A stretch of DNA of 64,000 nucleotides from Lederbergia wuyishanensis (lineage in GTDB: Bacteria > Bacillota > Bacilli > Bacillales > Bacillaceae_C). Numbering within the stretch: position 1 is the first letter of the stretch; the number at the start of each line of letters is the position of its first letter. The stretch spans positions 141,940 through 205,939 of the forward strand of contig NZ_JALIRM010000013.1 of assembly GCF_022900255.1 (NCBI RefSeq). Direction: 5' to 3'. Positions 9,039 to 16,391 of the stretch are shown one piece after another. A program made the position numbers and the translations under genes. The notes below the pieces were generated by a model that made no database searches, was not told where the DNA came from, and was given only the letters and a program-made list of their open reading frames with translations.

Positions 9039-9650
9039 TTAATACTTTCTAATTTTTCTTTTTACCTCATTTTCTATGTATCTATCAATATTAATACCAT
9101 TTATTTCTCTTATATTCATTCTTGCTTCAATTTCACTTTTCACCTTTTCCTTAATACTATTTAAAAAGTCATGATCCAAATTCCCCGTTTTCTTAAAGGT
9201 GTTTTTCATAAAGTTCAGTGAATTCGGATTAGATTTTAATACATTTACTATTTCATCTTTTACCTCATTTATGGTCTGTCGTTTGCGACTTATCGGAACA
9301 AAAGCTTTTCTTACTTTCCTGTTGCCATTCCTATCATTACTTATGACTATAGGCTTCCAGCTTTTTCTTCTGAAAAGACTAAGAAATATGGTGAGTATTT
9401 TAATGATTGCAAAGCTTACCAATGTAAATATTATAACTGTGAGGAGTGTACTCATTATTGGTGCATAGTTAATAACTTTTTCCATAAATATTTCAGGCTT
9501 AGAGAAAAATATTGTAATGAAACTATCACTAATTGAAAAATCAATTATTTTTGAACGGTTGTTCCCTATTAGAAAACCAGCAAAGAAAATAGCACTAGCA
9601 AAAAACAACATTTGCAACCTACTTTTGACTTTTTTCTTTGTTAGCAACAA
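9039..9650 (-). CDS. Unrecognised protein with two membrane segments
   Basis: A 203-residue protein not recognised as a known family. It has a basic start (KKKVKSRLQ), a hydrophobic span at about 15-30, a second span at about 65-95, then a basic cytosolic tail rich in Lys, Arg and Asn. The last 80 residues look helical with charged repeats. Start is at one of two tandem TTG codons (9650 or 9647), 4-7 bases behind GGGGGGAG. It is very AT-rich in codon use. It stands alone between htpG and the TIR-like gene. A membrane-anchored cytosolic domain is all that can be claimed. Confidence 0.6.
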   Translation of the reverse strand: MLLTKKKVKSRLQMLFFASAIFFAGFLIGNNRSKIIDFSISDSFITIFFSKPEIFMEKVINYAPIMSTLLTVIIFTLVSFAIIKILTIFLSLFRRKSWKPIVISNDRNGNRKVRKAFVPISRKRQTINEVKDEIVNVLKSNPNSLNFMKNTFKKTGNLDHDFLNSIKEKVKSEIEARMNIREINGINIDRYIENEVKRKIRKY

Positions 9651-9930
9651 AAAACTCCCCCCTCTATTCCATTTCTTGTAATTATACCAAAATAATACAT
9701 TTTAAACTAAAAGAATTAAAATCCAAAGCAATTTATTTTTTGGATAACTGAGTAATGAAAGCAGAAGGTCACTAGTAGATACAAAGGATTAAACATAAAA
9801 TAGAATCTTGTGAATAGGAAATACGTTCATTTCTTGAAGAAAATTGAAGAAATAATACGAATGTATCAAGACAAGTAAATAAGCTCTTTATATCCCTCCT
9901 CATAAATTGGTAGCAGGAGGTGATAATTTA

Positions 9931-10560
9931 ATGCAGAACAACAGTAGGCAAGTAGCGAGAGCTGATGCAGTAAAACAGTTTAATCAAGGTGTAAATGAGT
10001 TGAATCAAGCTGCAAGTGACTTTTTTAGGATTCCTGTCTTTTTCAGCCATCAAAATCTTTTTACACTCGGTCCTTCTACTCCCCCTTTTTCCAAGGAACA
10101 AGAATTTGTTATTCGTATGTTTAGGGAAATAAAAAGAGTTCTTTTATTTCCAAGAACGATACCGAATACAGATCAGTATCCAGATACGACTCTGGAAAAT
10201 ATCCGCAGAGCGGTAAATTCAAGCTACGGAGCTGCAGCTGTCCTTTTAAAACAAACACGACCTACAGATCAAGGAGAACCTTATTCGCCTTTCTTGCAGA
10301 TTGAACCATCTATGGCGTACCAAAGGGGCCTTCCTTTACTTTTAGTCAAGCAAAGCACCGTTAAGGCGGGTGGGATTTGGGGTGATGCTGGTCCTCTGGC
10401 ACCTTTTACCCCACTAATCTGGTTTTCTGATACTACTTCAGTTAATGAATTTTTTAATAGCGTTCAATGGCAGGAAGCATTACAAAATTGGGCAGGACAA
10501 GTAAGAAGCGGATATTTCATACAAACCGGACCTGTATTTCGTTACAAATGTGAAGAATAG
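9931..10560 (+). CDS. Hypothetical protein, possible TIR/deoxyribosyltransferase-like fold
   Basis: A 209-residue soluble protein with no clear family match. After a helical N-terminus of about 30 residues, the pattern resembles TIR-like or nucleoside 2-deoxyribosyltransferase-like folds: strand IPVFFSH, helix EQEFVIRMFREIKR, then TLENIRRAVNSSYGAAAVLL and LQIEPSMAYQRGLPLLLV, where Glu sits where the catalytic acid lies in those families. This is pattern resemblance only. Initiation at ATG 9931 is supported by AGGAGGTGAT, an exact complement of the 16S rRNA 3' end. It is a monocistronic gene with its own terminator. A defence, signalling or salvage role is possible but not shown. Confidence 0.6.
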   Translation: MQNNSRQVARADAVKQFNQGVNELNQAASDFFRIPVFFSHQNLFTLGPSTPPFSKEQEFVIRMFREIKRVLLFPRTIPNTDQYPDTTLENIRRAVNSSYGAAAVLLKQTRPTDQGEPYSPFLQIEPSMAYQRGLPLLLVKQSTVKAGGIWGDAGPLAPFTPLIWFSDTTSVNEFFNSVQWQEALQNWAGQVRSGYFIQTGPVFRYKCEE

Positions 10561-10609
10561 ATTCCTAGTCCATACTAATTTATTTAGTAAATAAAGATAC
10601 TTAAATATT

Positions 10610-10637
10610 AAAAGTGCCTAGCAATTTCGGCACTTTT
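10610..10637. terminator. Bidirectional terminator
   Basis: AAAAGTGCC (10610-10618) pairs with GGCACTTTT (10629-10637). T-rich sequence follows on both strands, serving the plus-strand hypothetical gene and the minus-strand TSUP gene. Confidence 0.85.
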
Positions 10638-10648
10638 ATTTTGACTTT

Positions 10649-11383
10649 TTAAAGAGCATGATCAAGTACAATTTGCACAATAAGAATAAATGTTACTATT
10701 CGTAATACCGGCTTAACATATTGTGGTTTTAGTTTTTCTGCAATACGAACTCCTATTTGAGCACCCGTAAGTGAGCCTAAAAGAAGGCACACTGTTAATG
10801 GCCATATTATTTTACCTGTAGCAATATAGGAAACGGCCGCTCCGAAGCAACTAGAAAATGTTGCAAGGCGAACAAGACCAACAGCTTGAATATAAGAGAT
10901 TTTTAAGGAACTAAATAAATAGAACATTAACGTCCCTTGTCCCGGACCAAAAAGACCATCGTATATTCCAATACCATAAAGCCCAGGAATACTAAATTTG
11001 TTCATCTTCAAAGGATTTTCACCTGTAAAACCGCCTTTCCCTTTGAATGAAGTAATAAAGGCAAATATTAATAAGATAATAGCAACAATGTACATATTCT
11101 CCCCAGATATTTTTGACGCAATATAGCCCCCGCTTAATCCGCCTCCAAGACTGACAGGAATGATCCAGAAGGATTCTTTTAAAGATAATTCTTTCTTTTT
11201 ATATAAATGCAAGAAGCTCGAAAAGGAACTAATGGTGTTAGATACTTTATTTGCCCCAATCGCTGAGTGGACAGGCATTCCTAAAATCAACATTGCAGGA
11301 AAACTGATAAAGCCTCCCCCGCCAGCCAATGTTCCGACAGTTGTTGCAAATATTCCTATCAAAAATAGCGCTATATACTCCAT
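10649..11383 (-). CDS. TSUP (TauE/SafE) family membrane exporter
   Basis: A 244-residue TSUP-family membrane protein with about eight spans. The family's opening LAGGGGFISFPAMLILGMPVHSAIGANK is clear, and the second half repeats the fold (PGQGTLMFYLF). Members export sulfite, sulfoacetate or other organic anions; the substrate here is unknown. A GTG at 11392 opens the frame, but it is part of the AAGGAGGTG ribosome binding site. The ATG at 11383, 6 bases on, is the proper start. The gene is monocistronic. Confidence 0.88.
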   Translation of the reverse strand: MEYIALFLIGIFATTVGTLAGGGGFISFPAMLILGMPVHSAIGANKVSNTISSFSSFLHLYKKKELSLKESFWIIPVSLGGGLSGGYIASKISGENMYIVAIILLIFAFITSFKGKGGFTGENPLKMNKFSIPGLYGIGIYDGLFGPGQGTLMFYLFSSLKISYIQAVGLVRLATFSSCFGAAVSYIATGKIIWPLTVCLLLGSLTGAQIGVRIAEKLKPQYVKPVLRIVTFILIVQIVLDHAL

Positions 11384-11492
11384 GCTATGCACCTCCTTAG
11401 ATTCACCTTAAGGATAGTACGGATTAATCGATAAGTAAAATCGATATATTTTATAAAATAACTTAATAAATACTTATGATTAAGTAAAAAAT

Positions 11493-11524
11493 AAATAAGT
11501 CAACTTAAAATAGTTGACTTATTT
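11493..11524 (-). terminator. Terminator of the TetR/hydrolase/hpt operon
   Basis: AAATAAGTCAACT (11493-11505) pairs perfectly with AGTTGACTTATTT (11512-11524). It lies 54 bases beyond the hpt stop codon on the minus strand, and T-rich sequence flanks both sides. Confidence 0.75.
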
Positions 11525-11577
11525 TGCAGATAAATAATTTGAACTATATCTGGACTAGTTAGCAATCTTAGGTAGAT

Positions 11578-12105
11578 TTATACTTCTTTCACTGTTGCAA
11601 TATAAGGTAAATTCCTATACTTTTCTGCATAATCGATTCCATATCCAACAATGAATTCATCGGGGATAACGAAACCAACGTAATCGACAGGCAAGTCAAT
11701 CTTTCTTCTCTCAGGTTTGTCTAATAAGGTGCAAATTTTAATCTGCTTTGGTTTATGCATTTTCAAGTGATCACGTAAGAAATGCAGTGTCAGACCGCTA
11801 TCGATAATATCCTCTACTACAACAACGTTTTGATTCGTAATATTCGCATCTAAATCTTTTAAAAGCCTAACCTTACCTGTAGTTTCAGTCTGATTACTGT
11901 AGCTGGAGACGGAGATAAAATCGACTTTAATGTCTCCTTTCATCTCACGGATCAAATCAGCTGCAAATACGAAAGATCCCTTTAATACAACAATTAAAAA
12001 AACGGATTCGTGATTAAAGTCTTTTTCAATTTCTTCAGCTAACTCCTGTACTCTTTTTCTGATATCGACATTGGATATCATGACGTCATTGATTTCATAA
12101 GCCAT
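11578..12105 (-). CDS. hpt: Hypoxanthine phosphoribosyltransferase
   Basis: A 175-residue type I phosphoribosyltransferase that makes IMP or GMP from hypoxanthine or guanine and PRPP. The PRPP loop VVVVEDIIDSGLTL lies at about 94-107 with the acidic pair at 98-99. LKGSFVFAADL near 41-51 and DKPERRKIDLPVDYVGF plus FIVGYGIDYAEKYRNLPYI match HPRT of Bacillus. It is the last gene of a TetR/hydrolase/hpt operon (9-base gap to the hydrolase), not in the usual tilS-hpt-ftsH cluster. It may therefore be a second copy. The placement under a TetR regulator is odd for a housekeeping salvage enzyme. Confidence 0.92.
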   Translation of the reverse strand: MAYEINDVMISNVDIRKRVQELAEEIEKDFNHESVFLIVVLKGSFVFAADLIREMKGDIKVDFISVSSYSNQTETTGKVRLLKDLDANITNQNVVVVEDIIDSGLTLHFLRDHLKMHKPKQIKICTLLDKPERRKIDLPVDYVGFVIPDEFIVGYGIDYAEKYRNLPYIATVKEV

Positions 12106-12114
12106 CGTATGAAC

Positions 12115-13146
12115 CTACTTTCCCTTACATGTTGTAAGATGTGCTATCAACCTTTGCTCGTTTTCCCGTGCATCATCCAAATGAAAAGCATGGGAGGATT
12201 TATCAGACCATAGCAATTGTTTTCCCATAGGAGCATCCAACTGCTCATAATATTTTTGAATCAGTTCTGGCATCACATGCTTTTCTTTACTACCATGAAT
12301 AAACATTATTGGCATCTGTAGTGAAGGAGCCTCTTTAAAAAAGTCGAAAGTATTTATATCCTCTAACATTTTCTCCGAATAAGAAAGTTTGAAGCCTCTT
12401 ACAAGTGAATTGTAAATATCTATTAATGAATAGTCTTTCGATCTTAGCATGATTTTCAGACCTGAAAAAAAGGTGGCTGATTTTTTATCTCCAGTTTTAT
12501 AAAACATTGAATTATATTTAAATTGCCATTTTCGAATAACAGCCCACTGTTTGAATCCTTCTAAATACGGTGGAGCTCCAACAGCTGTTAATTCCTGTAT
12601 TGCTTTTCGATCATTCTTTTCCTTTGCTGCTTCCATTAACCATTTATAGCTAAGTTTATCATTTTCTACCCAGCTTGTAATTTGCGAAAAGCCTGTATAA
12701 GTGTAGTATCTATCCGGATATTGAGAAGCAAGGGACAAGCCTATGACTGTTCCCCAAGAATGAGAGACAAGATGAATTTTTTCTTTCTTAAAACGGCTAC
12801 GTAAATATTCCGTTACTTCCAGCCCATCACTGATGAATTGTTTAAGATGCATTGTCTCTTTTGGAATATCTTTTGAATATGATTTTCCCGTTCCGCGCTG
12901 GTCCCAAAAAACAACAGTGAAATGTTTAATAAGTTCTTTCGTCGTAGTAACTAATGTATAATCGGAACCTCTGCTCGAAACACCAGGCACTGGCATGCTT
13001 GGTCCTCCATGGATAAAAAGCAGAACCGGATTGTTGGGATTCTCTGATTGTATTAAAATACTTTGTTTAATCCCACCAATCATAACACTTTCAACTTCGC
13101 TAATCCCCGACTCCGAAACCTTAAAATCTTCCCTTAAAAACTTCAT
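12115..13146 (-). CDS. Alpha/beta hydrolase, proline iminopeptidase-like
   Basis: A 343-residue alpha/beta hydrolase of the prolyl-aminopeptidase type. The oxyanion-hole HGGP lies near residue 46, the DQRGTGKS strand-turn near 97 and the nucleophile elbow SHSWGT near 130. An acid (HGSKEKH region) and a late His (SSHAFHLDD) complete the triad. It is soluble, with no signal peptide. GGGGGG precedes the ATG. It is the middle gene of an operon controlled by the TetR protein encoded just upstream, and is followed after 9 bases by hpt. Substrates in this family range from peptides to antibiotics and esters, so the true role is not set by sequence. Confidence 0.88.
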   Translation of the reverse strand: MKFLREDFKVSESGISEVESVMIGGIKQSILIQSENPNNPVLLFIHGGPSMPVPGVSSRGSDYTLVTTTKELIKHFTVVFWDQRGTGKSYSKDIPKETMHLKQFISDGLEVTEYLRSRFKKEKIHLVSHSWGTVIGLSLASQYPDRYYTYTGFSQITSWVENDKLSYKWLMEAAKEKNDRKAIQELTAVGAPPYLEGFKQWAVIRKWQFKYNSMFYKTGDKKSATFFSGLKIMLRSKDYSLIDIYNSLVRGFKLSYSEKMLEDINTFDFFKEAPSLQMPIMFIHGSKEKHVMPELIQKYYEQLDAPMGKQLLWSDKSSHAFHLDDARENEQRLIAHLTTCKGK

Positions 13147-13181
13147 ATTGCCCCCCCTAATTCCAGCAATGCTTAAATTAT

Positions 13182-13793
13182 TTATTTTTTGATTTTATAG
13201 AAGAAAAACTTAACATGATCCTCAAGTAATTTTTCTAATTCTGATGTATCTTGTTGTTCAAATTGTAAAATTTGATATTGAGTAATCATAGAAAAAACAG
13301 GATACTGATATTCAATCGCGAGTAACCGGGCAGGAAATTCTTGAATGTACTCTGATTCCATGAATTTGGTAAATACCACTTCGAGGAATTTAATATTTTC
13401 TTCATATAAATCATTCGAAATGATGTACCTTGCTTTCGGATGGCTAAATTGTTCGGTACTTAAAATCCGTGATATTTTCGACATCTTCGGATTATCACAA
13501 ATGAGAGATTTGAACTTTTGCAACCCATGAAGTAAAAACTGTTCAGGAGTCGTTTGTGTCAAGATGTAGTCAATGTCTTTAAGTGGAGGACATACTTTTT
13601 TAATCTCTTCTCTATATATTTCAAAAATGCATTCTAACAGCTCATCTTTATTTTTAAAGTGATAATACAATGAACTTTCTTTAATTCCTACTTCTCTTGT
13701 TATGTCTCTAATCGACACTGCGCTAAAACTTGATTTCGAAAATAAATCAATAGCGGCATTTAATATTTTTTCTTTTGTTGAAATAGTAATCAC
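13182..13793 (-). CDS. TetR/AcrR family transcriptional regulator
   Basis: A TetR-family repressor of about 203 residues. The HTH reads ILNAAIDLFSKSSFSAVSIRDITREVG followed by ESSLYYHFKNKDELL. The start is uncertain. The listed GTG (13791-13793) lies inside GAGGTGAT, itself an 8-base match to the anti-Shine-Dalgarno sequence. The codon correctly spaced behind that site is ATT at 13782-13784, which would give the family-typical start (M)STKEKIL. The frame opens to 13835, but that would place a perfect palindrome inside the gene. It heads an operon with a hydrolase and hpt, and the palindrome at 13810-13823 is its probable operator. Confidence 0.88.
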   Translation of the reverse strand: MITISTKEKILNAAIDLFSKSSFSAVSIRDITREVGIKESSLYYHFKNKDELLECIFEIYREEIKKVCPPLKDIDYILTQTTPEQFLLHGLQKFKSLICDNPKMSKISRILSTEQFSHPKARYIISNDLYEENIKFLEVVFTKFMESEYIQEFPARLLAIEYQYPVFSMITQYQILQFEQQDTSELEKLLEDHVKFFFYKIKK

Positions 13794-13809
13794 CTCTATA
13801 ACTCGAATT

Positions 13810-13823
13810 CTAACGAACGTTAG
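13810..13823. promoter_or_regulatory. Palindromic operator of the TetR/hydrolase/hpt operon
   Basis: CTAACGAACGTTAG is CTAACG and CGTTAG around a two-base centre, immediately upstream of the TetR gene. Position and symmetry fit an autorepressor site. Binding is inferred. Confidence 0.6.
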
Positions 13824-13901
13824 ATAGATAGTCAAGAAATTTTTTCCAGTATTTTTTTATTTACAAATGAATATCCTTTTTTTAAAATTATAAATGTGAA
13901 T

Positions 13902-13916
13902 TGAGATTGATTATCA
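13902..13916 (+). promoter_or_regulatory. Fur box upstream of feoA
   Basis: TGAGATTGATTATCA matches the 7-1-7 Fur consensus TGATAAT-N-ATTATCA at 12 of 14 positions, with a perfect right half. It lies 20 bases before the feoA start, where iron-bound Fur would block expression. Confidence 0.8.
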
Positions 13917-13936
13917 ATCGCATTGAGGTGAATGTA

Positions 13937-14173
13937 ATGCTTTTATCTGAAATACAGGTAGGAAATAAAGTGCGAATTAATAATACTGATTCAGTAAACG
14001 AACTTGTCCGAAGACGCTTATTAGATCTTGGAATAATGGAAGGTTCAATCCTGAAGATAAAGCGTGTACTACCTTTAGGCGGACCGATTACAATCGAAGC
14101 AAGAGGACAATTAATAGGTATTCGCCGGAGCGAAGCTAAAAAGATTCGGGTGGAAAGCATATCAATAACATAG
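13937..14173 (+). CDS. feoA: Ferrous iron transport accessory protein FeoA
   Basis: A 78-residue cytosolic SH3-like protein of the Feo iron(II) uptake system. It shows the family pattern VRRRLLDLGIMEGSILKIKRVLPLGGPITIEARGQ (split: LLDLGIMEGS then PLGGPI), ending in LIGIRRSEAKKI. The frame opens at a TTG at 13901, but that covers the Fur box. The ATG at 13937 has GAGGTG 6 bases upstream and is the true start. It overlaps feoB by about 13 bases. Expression is expected under iron limitation through Fur. Confidence 0.93.
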   Translation: MLLSEIQVGNKVRINNTDSVNELVRRRLLDLGIMEGSILKIKRVLPLGGPITIEARGQLIGIRRSEAKKIRVESISIT

Positions 14174-16170
14174 CGTTATTTGGCAACCCCAACACTGGGA
14201 AAACCTCTTTATTCAATAAATTGACAGGTTCTTATGAATACGTGGGAAACTGGACAGGTGTCACAGTTGAAAAGAAGGTTGGGGTTTTAAAAAGCAAAAA
14301 CGGAAAATTAATTGATTTACCTGGTGTATATTCTCTCAATCCTCTATCTAAGGATGAAGGAGTTGCCACTCATTTTCTATTATACGATGATGTTTCCACT
14401 ATTTTAAATATCGTTGACGCTTCCCAGTTGGAACGGAATCTATATTTAACTATACAATTATTAGAATATGGGAAGCCGCTTACCATCGGATTAAATATGG
14501 TGGATGTAGCTAAGGCACGAGGTATTGAAATTGATATTAAATTATTATCGGAACGCCTTGGTTGTTTGGTCGTCCCTATCGTCGCCCGGTCTGGAGCAGG
14601 GTGTGATGAGTTAGCATCAACTATAGTTGCCACTAGGGAATCACAGACGCCGCTCATGATTCATTACGGAAGAACGATGGAGGAATCTGTTCAGCATATC
14701 ATTTCATTACTTCCTAAGGAACAAGACTTACCACCAAAAAGATGGTTAGCTCTTCAACTTTTCGAAGGAAACAAGCTTGTTCGTGATCTTTTATTACAAT
14801 ACATTCCCGAATCAATCTTGAATGAATTATACGAAACTACTGAAAACCAAATTCTTGCTGAAACAAAGTCTAAATCGATGGCTCAACATATCCATATGGT
14901 TCGGGGAAACTATATTCAATCTCTTCTATTGTGCTGTGTCAACAATACTAAAAAAATAGAAGTTACGATGACGGATCGAATCGATCAAATCGTTACAAAT
15001 AAAGTACTTGGATTGCCTATTTTTATACTATTTACTTATCTAATATTTAAATTGACCTTTGATTGGGTTGGAACCCCACTTTCAGATGGATTGGATGCAT
15101 TTATTACCGGTCCGTTAGCGGAAACTCTCAACAATTTACTAGTTTCTGCAGGTGCTACTGAATTTATACGAGCATTAATCTTAGAAGGAATTGTTGCTGG
15201 TGTTGGTGGAGTGCTTGTATTTGTGCCACAAATCTTTATGCTCTTCTTTATGATTTCATTCGTTGAGGATTCGGGTTATATGGCTCGTGTTGCAATGGTA
15301 ATGGATAAGATAATGGAAAGCATCGGGTTAAATGGTAAAGCATTCATTCCTATGATTATTGGTTTTGGCTGCAATGTCCCAGGGATTATGGCTGCTAGAA
15401 CAATTGAGCAACCGAAAGAACGGCTTCTAACAATCATATTAAATCCATTGATGTCTTGTTCAGCTAGATTGACAGTATATAGTTTGTTTGTAGGTGCATT
15501 TTTTAAACAAAATCAAGCTTTAATTGTTCTATCCTTATACTTATTAGGGGTAATACTTGCACTCACATTAGCGAAGATTTTTTCTGCGACAATCTTAAAA
15601 CAAGAAAGTTCATTTTTTGTAATTGAATTACCACCGTATCGTATTCCACAATTCAAAACTTTATTGCAAAGCACATGGGAAAAAGGAAAAGGATTTGTTC
15701 GTAAAGCAGGTACCTTCATTTTTGGTGGTTCTGTTATCATCTGGCTCTTAACGTATGCGGGACCTAGTGGTTTCAATGTTTCGATGGATGAAAGCTTCCT
15801 TGCTGTAATTGGCGGAGTGATTGCTCCGATTCTTCACCCGCTCGGATTCGGAAATTGGCAAGCCGGAGCGGCGTTATTAACTGGATTTTTGGCGAAAGAA
15901 GTTGTCGTATCGACAATGAACATCATATATGTTGCACCTGACATGCACACTTTACAAGGGGTAATGACGGACTACTTCACACCACTATCTGCCTATAGTT
16001 TTCTCGCTTTTATCTTGCTATATGTGCCATGCCTAGCGACAGTCGCCGCTATAAAAAAAGAAACAGGTTCAGCTAAATGGACATGGTTTTCGGTAGGTTA
16101 TGCTCTAGTCATTGCTTATTTGGTGTCAGTCATTATTTATCAAGGCGGCCATCTATTAGGTTTTCAATAA
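14161..16170 (+). CDS. feoB: Ferrous iron transporter FeoB, non-canonical ATC start
   Basis: A roughly 669-residue iron(II) transporter: an N-terminal GTPase domain, then a polytopic membrane domain. With the listed start, G1 is GNPNTGKT at 8-15, the G2 region is GVT near 33, G3 is DLPG at 52-55 and G4 is NMVD at 112-115. The membrane part has paired gate motifs, including GCNVPGIMAARTI. The frame has a TAA at 14137-14139 and then no ATG, GTG or TTG until TTG 14221, which lies after the P-loop. ATC at 14161 sits 6 bases after GGTGGA and gives (M)NNIALFGNPNTGK, exactly the family N-terminus. Rare ATC initiation, coupling to feoA, or one base error are the options. The product assignment is secure, the start is not. 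Confidence 0.9.
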   Translation: MNNIALFGNPNTGKTSLFNKLTGSYEYVGNWTGVTVEKKVGVLKSKNGKLIDLPGVYSLNPLSKDEGVATHFLLYDDVSTILNIVDASQLERNLYLTIQLLEYGKPLTIGLNMVDVAKARGIEIDIKLLSERLGCLVVPIVARSGAGCDELASTIVATRESQTPLMIHYGRTMEESVQHIISLLPKEQDLPPKRWLALQLFEGNKLVRDLLLQYIPESILNELYETTENQILAETKSKSMAQHIHMVRGNYIQSLLLCCVNNTKKIEVTMTDRIDQIVTNKVLGLPIFILFTYLIFKLTFDWVGTPLSDGLDAFITGPLAETLNNLLVSAGATEFIRALILEGIVAGVGGVLVFVPQIFMLFFMISFVEDSGYMARVAMVMDKIMESIGLNGKAFIPMIIGFGCNVPGIMAARTIEQPKERLLTIILNPLMSCSARLTVYSLFVGAFFKQNQALIVLSLYLLGVILALTLAKIFSATILKQESSFFVIELPPYRIPQFKTLLQSTWEKGKGFVRKAGTFIFGGSVIIWLLTYAGPSGFNVSMDESFLAVIGGVIAPILHPLGFGNWQAGAALLTGFLAKEVVVSTMNIIYVAPDMHTLQGVMTDYFTPLSAYSFLAFILLYVPCLATVAAIKKETGSAKWTWFSVGYALVIAYLVSVIIYQGGHLLGFQ

Positions 16171-16190
16171 ATAGAAGGAAGGGAAACGAA

Positions 16191-16361
16191 ATGTTCATCA
16201 GTATCCTTCTTGGTGTTCTTATTTTCAGTTACGCTATATTTACGATATATAGATTTATAAAGAGAAGTAAAATGGGAAAATGTGCTGGCTGTGAATTAAG
16301 TAAAAATTGTGCTGGTTCCTGTTCAACAAGCCCAATAAAAGAAAAAAATCCAATTAACTAG
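16191..16361 (+). CDS. FeoB-associated cysteine-rich small membrane protein
   Basis: A 56-residue protein: one membrane span (residues 2-22), a basic stop-transfer stretch (RFIKRSKMGK), then a cysteine cluster C31, C34, C40, C44. This matches the FeoB-associated Cys-rich membrane proteins that follow feoB in many Firmicutes. GAAGGAAGGG precedes the ATG at 16191, 20 bases after the feoB stop. It is likely part of the Feo complex, and the cysteines could hold a metal or an iron-sulfur cluster. Its exact role is not established. Confidence 0.88.
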   Translation: MFISILLGVLIFSYAIFTIYRFIKRSKMGKCAGCELSKNCAGSCSTSPIKEKNPIN

Positions 16362-16382
16362 GAATAGTTAGTTGGATTTTTT
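16345..16382. terminator. Terminator of the feo operon
   Basis: AAAATCCAATTAACTA (16345-16360) pairs with TAGTTAGTTGGATTTT (16365-16380) around GGAA. T residues follow on the plus strand. It also faces the convergent MFS gene. Confidence 0.9.
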
Positions 16383-16391
16383 CATAATCTA

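Noticed and set aside
13937..16170. FeoA-FeoB as a single frameshifted fusion
   Set aside because: feoA ends in a normal stop with no slippery sequence seen, and separate FeoA and FeoB proteins are typical. ATC initiation explains the data more simply, though it is not proven.
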